Counted from the first letter of the stretch, positions 9,042-18,855 are shown. The stretch: 64,000 bases of DNA from an uncultured Saprospiraceae bacterium (GCA_937928045.1 CALFWO010000056.1:24013-88012); one strand, 5' to 3'. A program made the numbers and translations. Notes: generated by a model not told the origin, from the letters alone.

Positions 9042-9989
9042 ATGGATATTAAAAGTCTTCAAGATCGCTTTCAGGAAAAAGTAGATGCCGAAATTAAAAT
9101 CGAACCTCGAGATTGGATGCCGGATGATTATCGTAAAACTTTAATTCGTCAAATTTCTCAGCATGCGCATTCTGAAATCGTTGGAATGTTGCCAGAGGGA
9201 AATTGGATTACTCGTGCCCCTTCATTGAGAAGAAAGCTTGGGTTATTGGCAAAGGTTCAAGATGAAGCCGGACACGGATTATACCTCTATTCAGCTTGCG
9301 AAACATTAGGTGTTGAACGAGATGATTTATTCCAACAACTGAATTCAGGAAAGGCGAAGTATTCGAGCATTTTTAATTATCCTACTGTTACTTGGGCAGA
9401 TATTGGAACGGTTGGCTGGTTGGTAGATGGCGCTGCGATTATGAATCAAGTACCACTTTGCCGTTGTTCCTATGGTCCATATGCCAGAGCAATGGTTCGT
9501 GTTTGTAAAGAAGAAAGTTTTCACCAACGTCAAGGCTTTGAAATCTTGTTGACCTTGTCCAAAGGTACAGAAGATCAAAAAGCAATGTTGCAGGACGCTG
9601 TCAATAGATGGTGGTGGCCAGCATTAATGATGTTTGGTCCAAATGATGCAGATTCTCCACATACTGCTCGATCAATGAATTGGAAAATTAAAAGATTTAC
9701 CAACGATGAGCTCCGTCAAAAATTTGTGGATGTATGTGTCGCTCAGGCAGAAATTTTAAATGTAACCTTGCCCGATCCGGATCTGAAATTTAATGAAGAA
9801 ACAGGCCATTATGATTTCGGCGCTATCGATTGGGATGAGTTCTGGGCTGTTGTAAAAGGAAATGGTCCTTGCAACAAACAACGATTGGTTGCTAGAAATA
9901 AAGCGCATGACGAAGGTGCATGGGTGCGAGAAGCCGCTATCGCATTTGCTGAGAAAAAGAAACAACGTGAAATGGCCGTGGCCAGCTAA
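9042..9989 (+). CDS. paaA: 1,2-phenylacetyl-CoA epoxidase, catalytic subunit A
   Basis: Catalytic di-iron subunit of the PaaABC(E) monooxygenase, which adds one oxygen atom to the ring of phenylacetyl-CoA to give the 1,2-epoxide. The 315 residues match the family length. The ferritin-like iron-binding motifs are visible as E-x-x-H at about residues 75-78 (DEAGH) and 158-161 (EESFH). First gene of the operon paaABCD-paaG-paaH-paaI. It lies behind a consensus promoter and a palindromic operator, so induction by phenylacetyl-CoA is the likely control. paaB follows after 27 bases. Confidence 0.95.
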   Translation: MDIKSLQDRFQEKVDAEIKIEPRDWMPDDYRKTLIRQISQHAHSEIVGMLPEGNWITRAPSLRRKLGLLAKVQDEAGHGLYLYSACETLGVERDDLFQQLNSGKAKYSSIFNYPTVTWADIGTVGWLVDGAAIMNQVPLCRCSYGPYARAMVRVCKEESFHQRQGFEILLTLSKGTEDQKAMLQDAVNRWWWPALMMFGPNDADSPHTARSMNWKIKRFTNDELRQKFVDVCVAQAEILNVTLPDPDLKFNEETGHYDFGAIDWDEFWAVVKGNGPCNKQRLVARNKAHDEGAWVREAAIAFAEKKKQREMAVAS

Positions 9990-10016
9990 ATTCTAATATT
10001 AATTAATTCAATTTGT

Positions 10017-10301
10017 ATGAAAAATAATTGGCCACTTTGGGAAGTTTTTATTCGTTCTCGACAAGGTTTAAATCATAAGCATGTCGGAAGTTTGCATGCT
10101 GCGGATGCAGATATGGCAATTGAGAATGCACGTGATGTTTACACAAGGAGATCAGAAGGTGTCAGTATTTGGGTGGTTCCTTCTGAACAAATAACAGCCT
10201 CAAATCCAGATCAAAAAGATGAACTCTTTGATCCAGCTGAAGATAAAGTGTATAGGCATCCTACTTTTTATGATCTTCCTGATGGAATAACACACATGTA
10301 A
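10017..10301 (+). CDS. paaB: 1,2-phenylacetyl-CoA epoxidase subunit B
   Basis: A 94-residue subunit. PaaB is a small structural protein that bridges the PaaA-PaaC heterodimers of the epoxidase. The family start WPLWEVFIRSRQGLNHKHVG and the later NARDVYTRR are typical. It sits 2 bases before paaC and is surely cotranscribed and probably translationally coupled to it. Confidence 0.93.
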   Translation: MKNNWPLWEVFIRSRQGLNHKHVGSLHAADADMAIENARDVYTRRSEGVSIWVVPSEQITASNPDQKDELFDPAEDKVYRHPTFYDLPDGITHM

Positions 10302-10303
10302 CG

Positions 10304-11050
10304 ATGAAGAAATTTGAATACGTTTTGCGTTTAGCAGATTCACCATTAATTCTGGGACAAAGATTGTGTGAGTGGTGTGGCCATGGTCCGATCTTAGAAC
10401 AAGATATAGCCTTATCTAATATAGCATTAGATCTGTTAGGACTGTCTAGGAATCTTTTTCAATATGCTGCAGAATTGAAAGGTGGAAACGTTACCGAAGA
10501 TGATTTGGCTTTTACTCGTCAAGAAAGAGAATATCAAAATTTCTTGATCTGCGAACAAGAAAATGGACACTGGGGGAAGACACTCTTGAGACAATTCTTT
10601 TTTGATGTCTACCAATACTATTTTTTGCATGCACTTAAAAATTCCTCCGACGAACGATTAGCAGCTATCGCTCTCAAATCAATCAAAGAAGTAACTTATC
10701 ACATGAGGTACTCTTCGGAGTGGGTGATAAGACTAGGAGACGGAACTACCGAGAGTCACGGAAAAATGTTGGATGCCTTGGAAGCCCTTTGGCCGTTCAC
10801 AGGCGAGTTGACTCAGTTTGATGAATTGGATTTGGAGATGGAAAAAATTGGTGTCATTAAGAACTTGGCTCAAATTCCGTCGCAATGGACCAATAAAGTC
10901 ATTGAAATATTGGGTATGGCAACCTTACCGATTCCAGAAAAGGGATGGATGCAAAAAGGAGGAAAAAGTGGAGTACATACAGAAGCAATGGGTTTTATTT
11001 TGGCAGAAATGCAATACATGCAACGTGCCTACCCAGGAGCGAAATGGTAA
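10304..11050 (+). CDS. paaC: 1,2-phenylacetyl-CoA epoxidase subunit C
   Basis: Structural partner of PaaA with the same ferritin-like fold, 248 residues, usual length. Recognisable family segments include the N-terminal LRLADSPLILGQRLCEWCGH and the central SIKEVTYHMRYSSEWV. In known epoxidases this subunit supports PaaA and does not carry the active di-iron site. Its stop codon directly abuts the ATG of paaD. Confidence 0.93.
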   Translation: MKKFEYVLRLADSPLILGQRLCEWCGHGPILEQDIALSNIALDLLGLSRNLFQYAAELKGGNVTEDDLAFTRQEREYQNFLICEQENGHWGKTLLRQFFFDVYQYYFLHALKNSSDERLAAIALKSIKEVTYHMRYSSEWVIRLGDGTTESHGKMLDALEALWPFTGELTQFDELDLEMEKIGVIKNLAQIPSQWTNKVIEILGMATLPIPEKGWMQKGGKSGVHTEAMGFILAEMQYMQRAYPGAKW

Positions 11051-11542
11051 ATGATGAACGTTCAAGAAAAAGATGTCTGGCAGATCCTGGAAAAAGTAAC
11101 TGATCCCGAAGTACCGGTATTAACCATCTTAGATTTAGGAATAGTTCGTGAAGTAAAAATTACTGAGCAATCTTGTGATGTGACGATCACCCCAACCTAT
11201 ACCGGTTGTCCGGCAATGAACGTTATTGCTATGCAGATTCGAATGGAATTGATGGCAGAAGGTTTTCAAAATGTAAATATAAAAGAAGTACTTAGTCCAG
11301 CTTGGACAACTGCCTGGATGTCTGAAGCTGGTAAAAGAAAATTAAAAGCATATGGAATAGCTCCTCCGCAAGAAGGTACTATCGACAAGTCTGCATTATT
11401 CAGCGAAGCAAAACCTGTGCAATGCCCGCATTGCGAATCGCAGAATACTAAGATGACTTCCCAATTTGGGTCAACTGCTTGCAAAGCAATGTATGGCTGC
11501 TTAGACTGTTTGGAACCGTTTGACTATTTCAAATGTCATTAA
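11051..11542 (+). CDS. paaD: PaaD, Fe-S/metal maturation protein of the epoxidase
   Basis: A 163-residue protein of the MIP18/DUF59 family (residues 1-100, with TPTYTGCPAM and its conserved Cys53), followed by a small zinc-ribbon-like C-terminus with Cys125, Cys128, Cys144, Cys150, Cys153 and Cys162. PaaD is needed for an active epoxidase, probably by helping to load metal or Fe-S clusters. Two ATG codons in a row follow the paaC stop, so the start could be 11051 or 11054. The usual next gene, the reductase paaE, is missing here: paaG follows after 46 bases. Confidence 0.92.
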   Translation: MMNVQEKDVWQILEKVTDPEVPVLTILDLGIVREVKITEQSCDVTITPTYTGCPAMNVIAMQIRMELMAEGFQNVNIKEVLSPAWTTAWMSEAGKRKLKAYGIAPPQEGTIDKSALFSEAKPVQCPHCESQNTKMTSQFGSTACKAMYGCLDCLEPFDYFKCH

Positions 11543-11588
11543 GTACTTTTTTGTCAATTGTTCTAATCCAAATTTATAACTTCACTTC

Positions 11589-12368
11589 ATGGAATTAATA
11601 AACTTTACTAAAGAAAATGGAGTAGGGAAGATCGTCTTAAATCGGCCTGAAAAATTTAATTCGTTTGTTCGAGAAATGATGATGGCGTTTCATGCCGCTC
11701 TAAATGATTGTCAACAAGATGAATCGATCAGATGTATTTTGGTTACGGCGACCGGAAAAGCATTTTGCGCAGGTCAAGATTTAGCCGAAGCTATCGATGA
11801 GGATAATGGATTAGATTTAGAAAAAATAGTTAACCAACATTACAATCCTTGTATCAAACGATTAAGGGAAATTGAAAAACCTATCGTAGCTGCAGTGAAT
11901 GGAGTTGCGGCTGGTGCCGGCGCAAATATTGCATTAGCCTGTGATATAGTTGTTGCCAAAGAATCGGCCACTTTCATCCAAGCGTTCTCAAAAATTGGTT
12001 TGATACCTGATAGTGGTGGAACCTATACTTTACCTCGATTAATAGGATTACAAAAAGCGACTGCGCTTATGATGCTTGGGGATAAAGTCTCCGCTGAGGA
12101 GGCCGAAAGATTGGGAATGATTTATAAGTTTTTTCCAGATGATTCATTCGATGAAGAGGTAGAAAAAATAACAAGGAAATTAGCTGGAATGCCTACTAAA
12201 GGACTTGGCTTAACAAAAAGAGCATTGAATCTTTCTTTGACCAACGGACTGGATACTCAACTAGATATCGAAGAGCACCTTCAAGCAGAAGCAGGAGAAA
12301 GTGAAGATTACAAGGAAGGGGTAGCAGCATTTTTAGAAAAAAGAAAACCAACTTTCGTTGGAAAATAA
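11589..12368 (+). CDS. paaG: 2-(1,2-epoxy-1,2-dihydrophenyl)acetyl-CoA isomerase
   Basis: Crotonase-fold enzyme of 259 residues that converts the epoxide to oxepin-CoA and also shifts the double bond of dehydroadipyl-CoA. The oxyanion-hole segments AFCAGQDL (about 58-65) and NGVAAGAGAN (about 104-113) are present. The segment GLIPDSGGT carries the aspartate (D141) expected in PaaG, where hydratases have glutamate. This supports PaaG over PaaF. It lies inside the paa operon, 6 bases before paaH. Confidence 0.88.
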   Translation: MELINFTKENGVGKIVLNRPEKFNSFVREMMMAFHAALNDCQQDESIRCILVTATGKAFCAGQDLAEAIDEDNGLDLEKIVNQHYNPCIKRLREIEKPIVAAVNGVAAGAGANIALACDIVVAKESATFIQAFSKIGLIPDSGGTYTLPRLIGLQKATALMMLGDKVSAEEAERLGMIYKFFPDDSFDEEVEKITRKLAGMPTKGLGLTKRALNLSLTNGLDTQLDIEEHLQAEAGESEDYKEGVAAFLEKRKPTFVGK

Positions 12369-12374
12369 ATCAAT

Positions 12375-13535
12375 ATGAAATTTGCAGTAATTGGTGCTGG
12401 ATCCATGGGCCGCGGTATTGCGCAAGTCATGGCGCAATCTGGTGCAACCGTTTTTTTAATAGATAAATTTGAAAAAGCGATTGAAACGGCAAAAGCTCAT
12501 CATGCAAAGATTTTTGCAAGATTGGTTGAAAAAGGAAAATGGTCTGAGGCGCAAAAAACAGAAATTGCTTCTAGGATTGTTTATCAGCATGATTTTAGAG
12601 GTCTTGAAGTATGTGCCTTTGTGATTGAAGCCATTATTGAAAATGTAGAAATCAAAAAATCGCTTTTTCAAGAATTGGAAGCGATTGTAGATGATAAATG
12701 CATTTTAGCTTCTAACACCTCATCGCTTTCTATTGCCAGTTTAGGTGCTGCATTAAAAAAACCTGAGCGATGTATTGGTGTTCACTTTTTTAATCCAGCT
12801 CCACTAATGAAGTTAGTGGAAATTATTCCAGCCATTCAAACGTCAAAAGAAACGCTTCAATCCACAACGGATTTGGTGAATGGGTGGAAGAAGATTACTG
12901 TCCTTGCGAAAGACACCCCTGGTTTTATTGTAAACCGTGTGGCTAGACCTTTCTATGGCGAAGCCCTTCGTATTTACGAAGAAGGATTCGCAAATCCTGA
13001 GACCATTGACTACGCTATGACTGAAATTGGCGGCTTTAGAATGGGACCATTTACACTGATGGATTATATCGGTAACGACATCAACTATATCGTCACCGAA
13101 ACGGTTTTTAAATCGTTCTACTATGATGCTAGATACAAGCCAGCTTTTACTCAAAAGAGATTAGCAGAAGCCGGCTACTTCGGAAGAAAAACAGGGAGAG
13201 GATATTTTGACTATGGCCCTGATGCTGAGCCTAAGATAATTAATAAGGAAGAGCTATTGCTTAAAAATATATTTTGGCGAATTCTTGTGATGCTCATCAA
13301 TGAAGCGGCCGATGCGCTCTACTTAAATATTGCCAGCAAAGAGGATATTGATTTGGCAATGACCAAAGGAGTAAATTACCCAAAGGGTCTTTTGGCATGG
13401 GCGGACGAAAAAGGAATCGATCATTGCGTAGATACATTGGACCGCTTATTTAATGAATACCATGAAGAAAGATATCGATGCAGCCCATTGCTTAGAAGGA
13501 TGAAAAAGGATAACCTTAAATTTTTCAGATCATGA
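12375..13535 (+). CDS. paaH: 3-hydroxyacyl-CoA dehydrogenase
   Basis: NAD-dependent oxidation of 3-hydroxyadipyl-CoA to 3-oxoadipyl-CoA. 386 residues: Rossmann domain with GAGSMG at residues 7-12, conserved SNTSSLSI and the HFFNPAPLMKLVEI motif with the catalytic histidine. Two 3HCDH C-terminal domains follow (about 185-280 and 290-380). Single-domain homologues have about 285 residues, so this is the longer two-tail PaaH type. It overlaps paaI by 4 bases (ATGA). Confidence 0.88.
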   Translation: MKFAVIGAGSMGRGIAQVMAQSGATVFLIDKFEKAIETAKAHHAKIFARLVEKGKWSEAQKTEIASRIVYQHDFRGLEVCAFVIEAIIENVEIKKSLFQELEAIVDDKCILASNTSSLSIASLGAALKKPERCIGVHFFNPAPLMKLVEIIPAIQTSKETLQSTTDLVNGWKKITVLAKDTPGFIVNRVARPFYGEALRIYEEGFANPETIDYAMTEIGGFRMGPFTLMDYIGNDINYIVTETVFKSFYYDARYKPAFTQKRLAEAGYFGRKTGRGYFDYGPDAEPKIINKEELLLKNIFWRILVMLINEAADALYLNIASKEDIDLAMTKGVNYPKGLLAWADEKGIDHCVDTLDRLFNEYHEERYRCSPLLRRMKKDNLKFFRS

Positions 13536-13945
13536 TGGAGCCTAAAGCAATCGTCGAGGAGATGATGAACAAAGATTCATTTTCGAAATGGTTAGGAATT
13601 AAAGTTCTTGAAGTAAAGGAAGGATTTGCTGAAATTCAAATGATTGTTCGGCCAGAAATGGTGAATGGCTTTGGAATTGCCCACGGAGGAATAAGTTTTT
13701 CGTTGGCAGATTCAGCATTCGCTTTTGCAAGTAATAGTCGCGGAAGGCATGCAGTATCCACAGAAGTGTCGATTTCACATCTATCCGCAATAAAAGTTGG
13801 CGACGTACTTACCGCTAAATCAAAGGAAATTAAAAATGGTCGACAAATTGCAGTTTATTCAATCACAATTTCAAATCAAGAGGATAAATTAGTCGCACAC
13901 TTCAAAGGGAATGTATTCAAGCTCGATAGAGACTGGAACGTTTAA
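13532..13945 (+). CDS. paaI: Hotdog-fold acyl-CoA thioesterase PaaI
   Basis: A 137-residue single hotdog domain. PaaI releases CoA from ring-hydroxylated phenylacetyl-CoA and other stalled intermediates, so it rescues CoA when the pathway jams. The PaaI signature NGFGIAHGGISFSLADSAF (about residues 45-63), with the conserved HGG and the catalytic acidic residue, is clear. The gene starts inside the last codons of paaH, so the two are translationally coupled. It is the last gene of the operon. Confidence 0.9.
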   Translation: MMEPKAIVEEMMNKDSFSKWLGIKVLEVKEGFAEIQMIVRPEMVNGFGIAHGGISFSLADSAFAFASNSRGRHAVSTEVSISHLSAIKVGDVLTAKSKEIKNGRQIAVYSITISNQEDKLVAHFKGNVFKLDRDWNV

Positions 13946-14060
13946 GTTTGCGAGTTATCCTTCGAAAGCTAGGCCTGACGGAACTTTATGGCAGCAATTT
14001 TGGTTATTCATATGTAATAACATTACTTTTAAGCTTTAACAAACTAAATATTATCATCCA

Positions 14061-14825
14061 ATGAGTAGACGTGGTGGATTTTTCTCTTCAGGAAACCCTG
14101 TTATGAATGAAAGAGCCTATCAAAAGGCTTCTAATAACGTTTTGGACGCTGATATGGTGGGCACTCAGATCAAGGGTGAAACCATGACCGTAAGCGGAGC
14201 CGTTAACAAATCGTTCATTTTAATGGGACTTTTATTGGCCTTTGCCCTAGTTGGCTATGTCTTTCCCAGTTCTATGTTTATAATGGGAGGTGGTTTGCTT
14301 GGACTAGGAATTGTATTACTTGCAGTCTTTAAAACGCATTGGTCTCCGGTCTTGGCTCCAATCTATGCAATTGTAGAAGGACTTTTCGTCGGGGCAGTTT
14401 CCGCTATGTATGCCGCTGCTTTTGATGGCATTATATTTCAAGCGGTTTCACTTACAATGGCCGTTTTGTTCTTGATGTTATTTCTCTATAAAATGGAAAT
14501 CATTAAGGTAACTCAGAAGTTAAGATCAGGAGTGATTATGGCAACTGGTGCTGTATTCATAGTTTACATACTGAGCTTTGTTCTTTCGTTTTTCGGAATT
14601 ACCGTTCCATACATCCACGAAGGTGGTATGATCGGAATAGGAATCTCAGTAGTAATTGTTGGAATCGCTTCCATGAATTTGCTTTTGGATTTCGATAATT
14701 TCGAAGTAGGAGAGAGATTGAGATCTCCAAAGTATATGGAATGGTTCTCAGCTATGGGATTAATCATAACCTTAGTTTGGTTGTACATTGAGATATTAAG
14801 ACTGCTTTCAAAACTTCGCGACTAG
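14061..14825 (+). CDS. Bax inhibitor-1 / YccA family membrane protein
   Basis: Inner-membrane protein of 254 residues with seven hydrophobic helices after a soluble N-terminus of about 50 residues. The start (SRRGGFFSSGNPVMNERAYQ) and the MTVSGAVNKS segment before helix 1 are typical of the bacterial BaxI_1 subgroup. Relatives act as pH-sensitive calcium leak channels; a role here is not known. It is 115 bases beyond paaI and ends at a strong terminator. Read-through from the paa operon is possible but not needed. Confidence 0.85.
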   Translation: MSRRGGFFSSGNPVMNERAYQKASNNVLDADMVGTQIKGETMTVSGAVNKSFILMGLLLAFALVGYVFPSSMFIMGGGLLGLGIVLLAVFKTHWSPVLAPIYAIVEGLFVGAVSAMYAAAFDGIIFQAVSLTMAVLFLMLFLYKMEIIKVTQKLRSGVIMATGAVFIVYILSFVLSFFGITVPYIHEGGMIGIGISVVIVGIASMNLLLDFDNFEVGERLRSPKYMEWFSAMGLIITLVWLYIEILRLLSKLRD

Positions 14826-14846
14826 AAATTTACTCCTTAGCGAAAC

Positions 14847-14882
14847 AAAAAGCCTCAGTTGGATTCAAACTGAGGCTTTTTT
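14847..14882. terminator. Bidirectional intrinsic terminator
   Basis: A perfect 14-bp stem, AAAAAGCCTCAGTT (14847-14860) with AACTGAGGCTTTTT (14868-14881), loop of 7, A-run before and T-run after. It ends the Bax-inhibitor gene. Confidence 0.9.
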
Positions 14883-15032
14883 ATTGGATCAAAATAGGCA
14901 TGCGTTAAATCTAATGGAGATTCCTACTTATGCATTGGGAAACAATGAGGAGAAAACATTGATTGTGAGCAAGTCTTAAGCTGTTTTGAATAACTCGGTT
15001 AAAAATCTAAGCTGAGGTAAATTTTTGAAATC

Positions 15033-15056
15033 AAGCCCTTCGCTAGTGGGGGGCTT
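15033..15056 (-). terminator. Possible weak terminator of the truncated haemoglobin gene
   Basis: AAGCCC and GGGCTT (15033-15038 and 15051-15056) form a short G/C stem that overlaps the stop codon of the haemoglobin gene. The U-tract is poor. Weak evidence. Confidence 0.3.
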
Positions 15057-15447
15057 ATAATATTGGCCGGTGACCATTGTTGGATTTTATGTAGTCCAAT
15101 TTTATTTCAAACATGACCCGCATCTTTTCTGCACGCATTAGCGCCTCGCTCGCCTTTGGGCCTTCAAAGTTCTTTTCTAATGATCCCTTGAACAATTTTA
15201 TCCATCTATCAAAATGATTTTTTGCTAGTCCCAATCCAATGTGTCTAGCAAATGGATTTCCTCTATAGCCTTGTTCCGCAAATAAAACTGTCGTCCAAAA
15301 GCTGATCATTTTTTCCAAATGTTTTGGCCAATTTTCAGTTTTGATTTTCTCATTAAAAATAGGACCAATTAAATCGTCCTTTTGTACCTCATGGTAAAAA
15401 CTATGGACCATTTTTGAAATATCTGCTTTTGAATTTATATCCTTCAT
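15055..15447 (-). CDS. Group III truncated haemoglobin
   Basis: Cytoplasmic haem protein of 130 residues with the short 2/2 globin fold. Features of the group III class are the FYHEVQKDDLIGPIF helix start, the W-x-x-H-L-E-K-M-x-x-F-W motif (WPKHLEKMISFW) and the proximal-histidine region containing HFDRW. Such proteins are thought to handle oxygen, NO or hydrogen peroxide; the exact job is not established. It faces the Bax-inhibitor gene and has the large T9SS gene upstream, separated by a terminator, so it is likely monocistronic. Confidence 0.85.
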   Translation of the reverse strand: MKDINSKADISKMVHSFYHEVQKDDLIGPIFNEKIKTENWPKHLEKMISFWTTVLFAEQGYRGNPFARHIGLGLAKNHFDRWIKLFKGSLEKNFEGPKASEALMRAEKMRVMFEIKLDYIKSNNGHRPIL

Positions 15448-15477
15448 AAACAGTCCAAATGTAAAACAATATTTATT

Positions 15478-15511
15478 AAAGAGACTGTCTACTTAGTAGA
15501 CAGTCTCTTTT
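15478..15511. terminator. Intrinsic terminator
   Basis: A perfect 15-bp stem (15478-15492 with 15496-15510) with a 3-base loop (TTA). It ends the large T9SS gene on the minus strand and insulates the haemoglobin gene. Confidence 0.85.
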
Positions 15512-15523
15512 AACTTCAAAACA

Positions 15524-18500
15524 TTAGTTGTTTGCAATAATTAGTTTCATGGATTCTTTTACCATGTTTGAATTATTTCTAATGTTTACAAAATATAATC
15601 CAGTCTGTAGTTCTTGGTTCAGTTTTATACTTTCGACCGAACTTGGAACTGCATTCCTATAAATTAACTTTCCATTAATATCTAATATTTCATAAGTAAT
15701 AAATGGAGAAGTTTTATACTTCGTACTTGAAATATTAATAGTGATATTGGAAGAAGGTCCCGGGTTTGGAAAAATATTGGAATTTTCGATTTCAGCCTTA
15801 TAAGCCATGCGACCCTGTCTTCCATTTTCACCTGGTTTCCCTCCGTCTTCACTTTTGAAGATATCGCAACCTTCGCTGAGTTCATAACAACCATTATGGT
15901 CAAAATCCAGAATAATACAATTTGAAGGAGCGCTAATATCTCCGTCATTACAAACAGATTGAACCGAAACAATGATATCATTACAATCATAAGTATTTGG
16001 TACTTCAAAAACACCATTAACAATATCAGTTGCAGGAACAGTAATGACCTCTTCATATCCATAGTAACCTAGGCAATTGATTGTCACAATTAAATCTCGC
16101 GGACAAGTTTGATTGACGTAGATATTCCATCCTCTTTCACCGCGCTCAGCACATGATATTTCCGGAGCATTGGTATCACAACAATCCGTCGAGAAATTAG
16201 CAATTGTTTCGCATTCATCACCCCAAGGTCTGAATACTCGAACCTCAATGTCTGAACATGGATCTTGATTCCATCCGGTTATCAAGAAGGGATTTTGTTC
16301 AGCGATACCATCGTTGTACCAATCTACCCAGAAGTTATCTATTGGATTTCCTGCGGCGTCTACTGCCCATACATATCCGTAAAAAGAATCCCAAGAACAA
16401 TTATCTCCCGGCCAGTAATTACTACATTCTTCATATTCAGAAAATGGTAAATCTTCGCAAGTCGCAAAATTTACTGTCGGACAATCTCCATGACATACGA
16501 CTTCTATACACATCGTTGTATCACATACTGTCCCATCTGGCTGTTGGTAACTAAGTTCCGCGCATAAGATATATGGATCTGTATATTCACGATAAAAAGG
16601 ATTTGAACCCATGCCCTGAGAAACACCATCCATAAACCATTCAACAGTGATATCGTAGTTGCTAATGTTAATATAGTCACCGTTACCATCATAGATTCTT
16701 CCACCACCATATGGCTTTCCACAACCACAAGTTGTACAGGCAACTTCAAGTGTAAAGGCACATTCCAAAGGTGGTTCAGATTCGCATGCCTCTAACTCAA
16801 CTATTGCCGAACCGCATATTTCACCATCCACAAAACCAAAAACTTGATAGATTCCCCCAGTTGTGTTACAGATAACAGGATTGTTTGGATCGGAGTCATC
16901 CACGTCAGCAGTAGGTTGCCACATATAGGTGTCGGCTCCACTTAAGGAAATATTATAGCAGCCATCTTTACATTCGCTAACTTCTACTGAAAGTTCACAA
17001 CTTTTACATTCGTTTTCTGGAAGAACAGTTACAGTATTTGAACATTGAATCAGACAGTCAGGATCATCTGAAATTGTATACTGAAAGGTGTAAGTTTCTC
17101 CGTAGGCAAGCCCTTCGATTACTGGATCTTCAGAATTGGGATTCAAGATAGTTACACTTGGACCCCCTGTTTGGGTCCAACTTACAGGTATGTTAATGGG
17201 GTCTCCCATACTGTTGGTCGGTGTGTTTCCATTAAGTTGAGTTGTTAAAAGACAGGTAGTAATTGGTGACCCGCAATCAATTGTAGGAACATCAGCTACA
17301 ATTACGCAAAATGTACCGGTGTCTGTGCAAATTACAGTCTCTCCAGTAGAAGGATCAGTTGTACTACGAGTAAGTGTAATTTCGAAACAATAGGTGCCTT
17401 CTTCAACTAGATTTAAAGGAGTATTATGAGGAACCGAAGCTCCTGGAGTCAATGCAGATGAGGTAGAAGATAAAACAGTTGCAGAGATTGTCCCATTACC
17501 ATTAACTTGAGTAAAATTATCACTTAGTTGGAAATAAGGATCGCCTCCGCACAGAAAGGTCAGTGTTTCTTCAAATACTCTAATTCCAGGATTAACATGG
17601 AAGTTGTAAGTTTTTGAATCTATGCAATTTCCATACATCATTGTTACAACGATTCTAAAACTCCATCCATCATCACCTATGTCGAAAGGAGCAGTTGGAA
17701 ATTCTACATTGGTTTCATGGCTTGTCGGGTTGGAAATATTTATTGTATTGGTTGAATTACTATTGTAAGTGACTTCCCAACTATAGGTCGCACCGGCCAT
17801 AAAATCCTCATCTAAGAAGATACTGGATAGTTCCCATTCTTCAAGACAATAATAAGTACGTTCGTTATTTGACAATCCAAAACCTTCTTGCTCTTCAATT
17901 TCACAACTGACTTGTGCCGTTGAGGTTTGGCAAGAGCCATTGTTGATGGTATATTCAAAAGTATAATTGCCATCGTCTGGAACAACTACCCATGTACAAC
18001 GCGAATTGAAGTTATCTACATCAAGATCATTAGCATTAATTCCTGCAGGTGTGCTGACAATCGTCCATTCAGGACTTCCTCCACAACCAGGACTTGTACC
18101 ACAAATTTGTATTCTTCGTGAACAAGAAGGACATGCATCTGGATTATTTACCCATGCACCTAGGCTACTGTATTCTCTCGTAAACTGAACAGAGGTACTA
18201 GTGCTTTCGACACAGGCTCCAATAGAATGTGTATAGGTAAATTTATACTCGCAGTCACCGGTGCCGTTATGGTTTACAATAAGGTCATTTCCGGATTGAG
18301 TTATTGTACCATCAAATTCTGGTTCAACAAACCAACTGCCAGTGACACCAGGGTCTGGTGCAGAACCACTTAAGGTTATATTCCCGCCACAAATTTCAGA
18401 CTCATGGTTGGCTATAGTAGGCGGATTGATTATTTCTCCAACAGTTACCACTAAATTTTGACAAGCCAATTCATGATCAACGCAAATTACACAAAGTTCG

Positions 18501-18784
18501 AATTCGTAGGTGCCAGCGGGGAAGTCACCGCCATTTGTTGGGCTAACGCCAGTTTGCAAAGCGGTGTTATCGTCAAACGTGACTTGAATAACAGGGTTAG
18601 CATTTACAAGATTCCATTCAGCATCCAAGGGAGCAAGATATAGAGGCGAGTCTTCACCATACAAGGTCATTTGTTCTCCGATACAAATGGATTGATCCCC
18701 ACCGGGATTTGCACTACATATTTGGGCCTCGAGGTTGTAAGAGATAAGGCCGTATAAAAAGACAAAACATAAAAGCTTTTTCAT
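15524..18784 (-). CDS. Large secreted protein with T9SS sorting domain
   Basis: 1086 residues from the ATG at 18784, where MKKLLCFVFLYGLISYNLEA forms a standard signal peptide. The longer frame from 18832 only adds 16 unlikely residues. The mature chain is a string of cysteine-rich, PKD/Ig-like beta domains, each opening with pairs such as C-x-G-x-x. Words such as GTYCFEI, SWTQTGGPSV and YTFQYTI recur, as in Bacteroidota adhesin-like surface proteins. The C-terminus is a T9SS sorting domain (NIFPNPGPSSN, then GLYFVNI and a basic end). No enzyme domain was recognised. It is probably surface-exposed. Two dyads lie upstream, at 18829-18855 and 18874-18889. Confidence 0.85.
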   Translation of the reverse strand: MKKLLCFVFLYGLISYNLEAQICSANPGGDQSICIGEQMTLYGEDSPLYLAPLDAEWNLVNANPVIQVTFDDNTALQTGVSPTNGGDFPAGTYEFELCVICVDHELACQNLVVTVGEIINPPTIANHESEICGGNITLSGSAPDPGVTGSWFVEPEFDGTITQSGNDLIVNHNGTGDCEYKFTYTHSIGACVESTSTSVQFTREYSSLGAWVNNPDACPSCSRRIQICGTSPGCGGSPEWTIVSTPAGINANDLDVDNFNSRCTWVVVPDDGNYTFEYTINNGSCQTSTAQVSCEIEEQEGFGLSNNERTYYCLEEWELSSIFLDEDFMAGATYSWEVTYNSNSTNTINISNPTSHETNVEFPTAPFDIGDDGWSFRIVVTMMYGNCIDSKTYNFHVNPGIRVFEETLTFLCGGDPYFQLSDNFTQVNGNGTISATVLSSTSSALTPGASVPHNTPLNLVEEGTYCFEITLTRSTTDPSTGETVICTDTGTFCVIVADVPTIDCGSPITTCLLTTQLNGNTPTNSMGDPINIPVSWTQTGGPSVTILNPNSEDPVIEGLAYGETYTFQYTISDDPDCLIQCSNTVTVLPENECKSCELSVEVSECKDGCYNISLSGADTYMWQPTADVDDSDPNNPVICNTTGGIYQVFGFVDGEICGSAIVELEACESEPPLECAFTLEVACTTCGCGKPYGGGRIYDGNGDYINISNYDITVEWFMDGVSQGMGSNPFYREYTDPYILCAELSYQQPDGTVCDTTMCIEVVCHGDCPTVNFATCEDLPFSEYEECSNYWPGDNCSWDSFYGYVWAVDAAGNPIDNFWVDWYNDGIAEQNPFLITGWNQDPCSDIEVRVFRPWGDECETIANFSTDCCDTNAPEISCAERGERGWNIYVNQTCPRDLIVTINCLGYYGYEEVITVPATDIVNGVFEVPNTYDCNDIIVSVQSVCNDGDISAPSNCIILDFDHNGCYELSEGCDIFKSEDGGKPGENGRQGRMAYKAEIENSNIFPNPGPSSNITINISSTKYKTSPFITYEILDINGKLIYRNAVPSSVESIKLNQELQTGLYFVNIRNNSNMVKESMKLIIANN

Positions 18785-18828
18785 TATTACGGATTTAAAA
18801 ATTAGGAAATGAACATTACATTCTATAC

Positions 18829-18855
18829 TCAATCATGATTTAATCATTAGATTGA
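18829..18855. repeat. Imperfect inverted repeat upstream of the T9SS gene
   Basis: TCAATC...GATTGA with the inner pair ATGATT/AATCAT. It lies in the 5' region of the minus-strand gene. Confidence 0.4.

Noticed and set aside
18785..18832. Longer N-terminus of the T9SS protein
   Set aside because: The signal peptide begins at the ATG at 18784; upstream residues do not fit.
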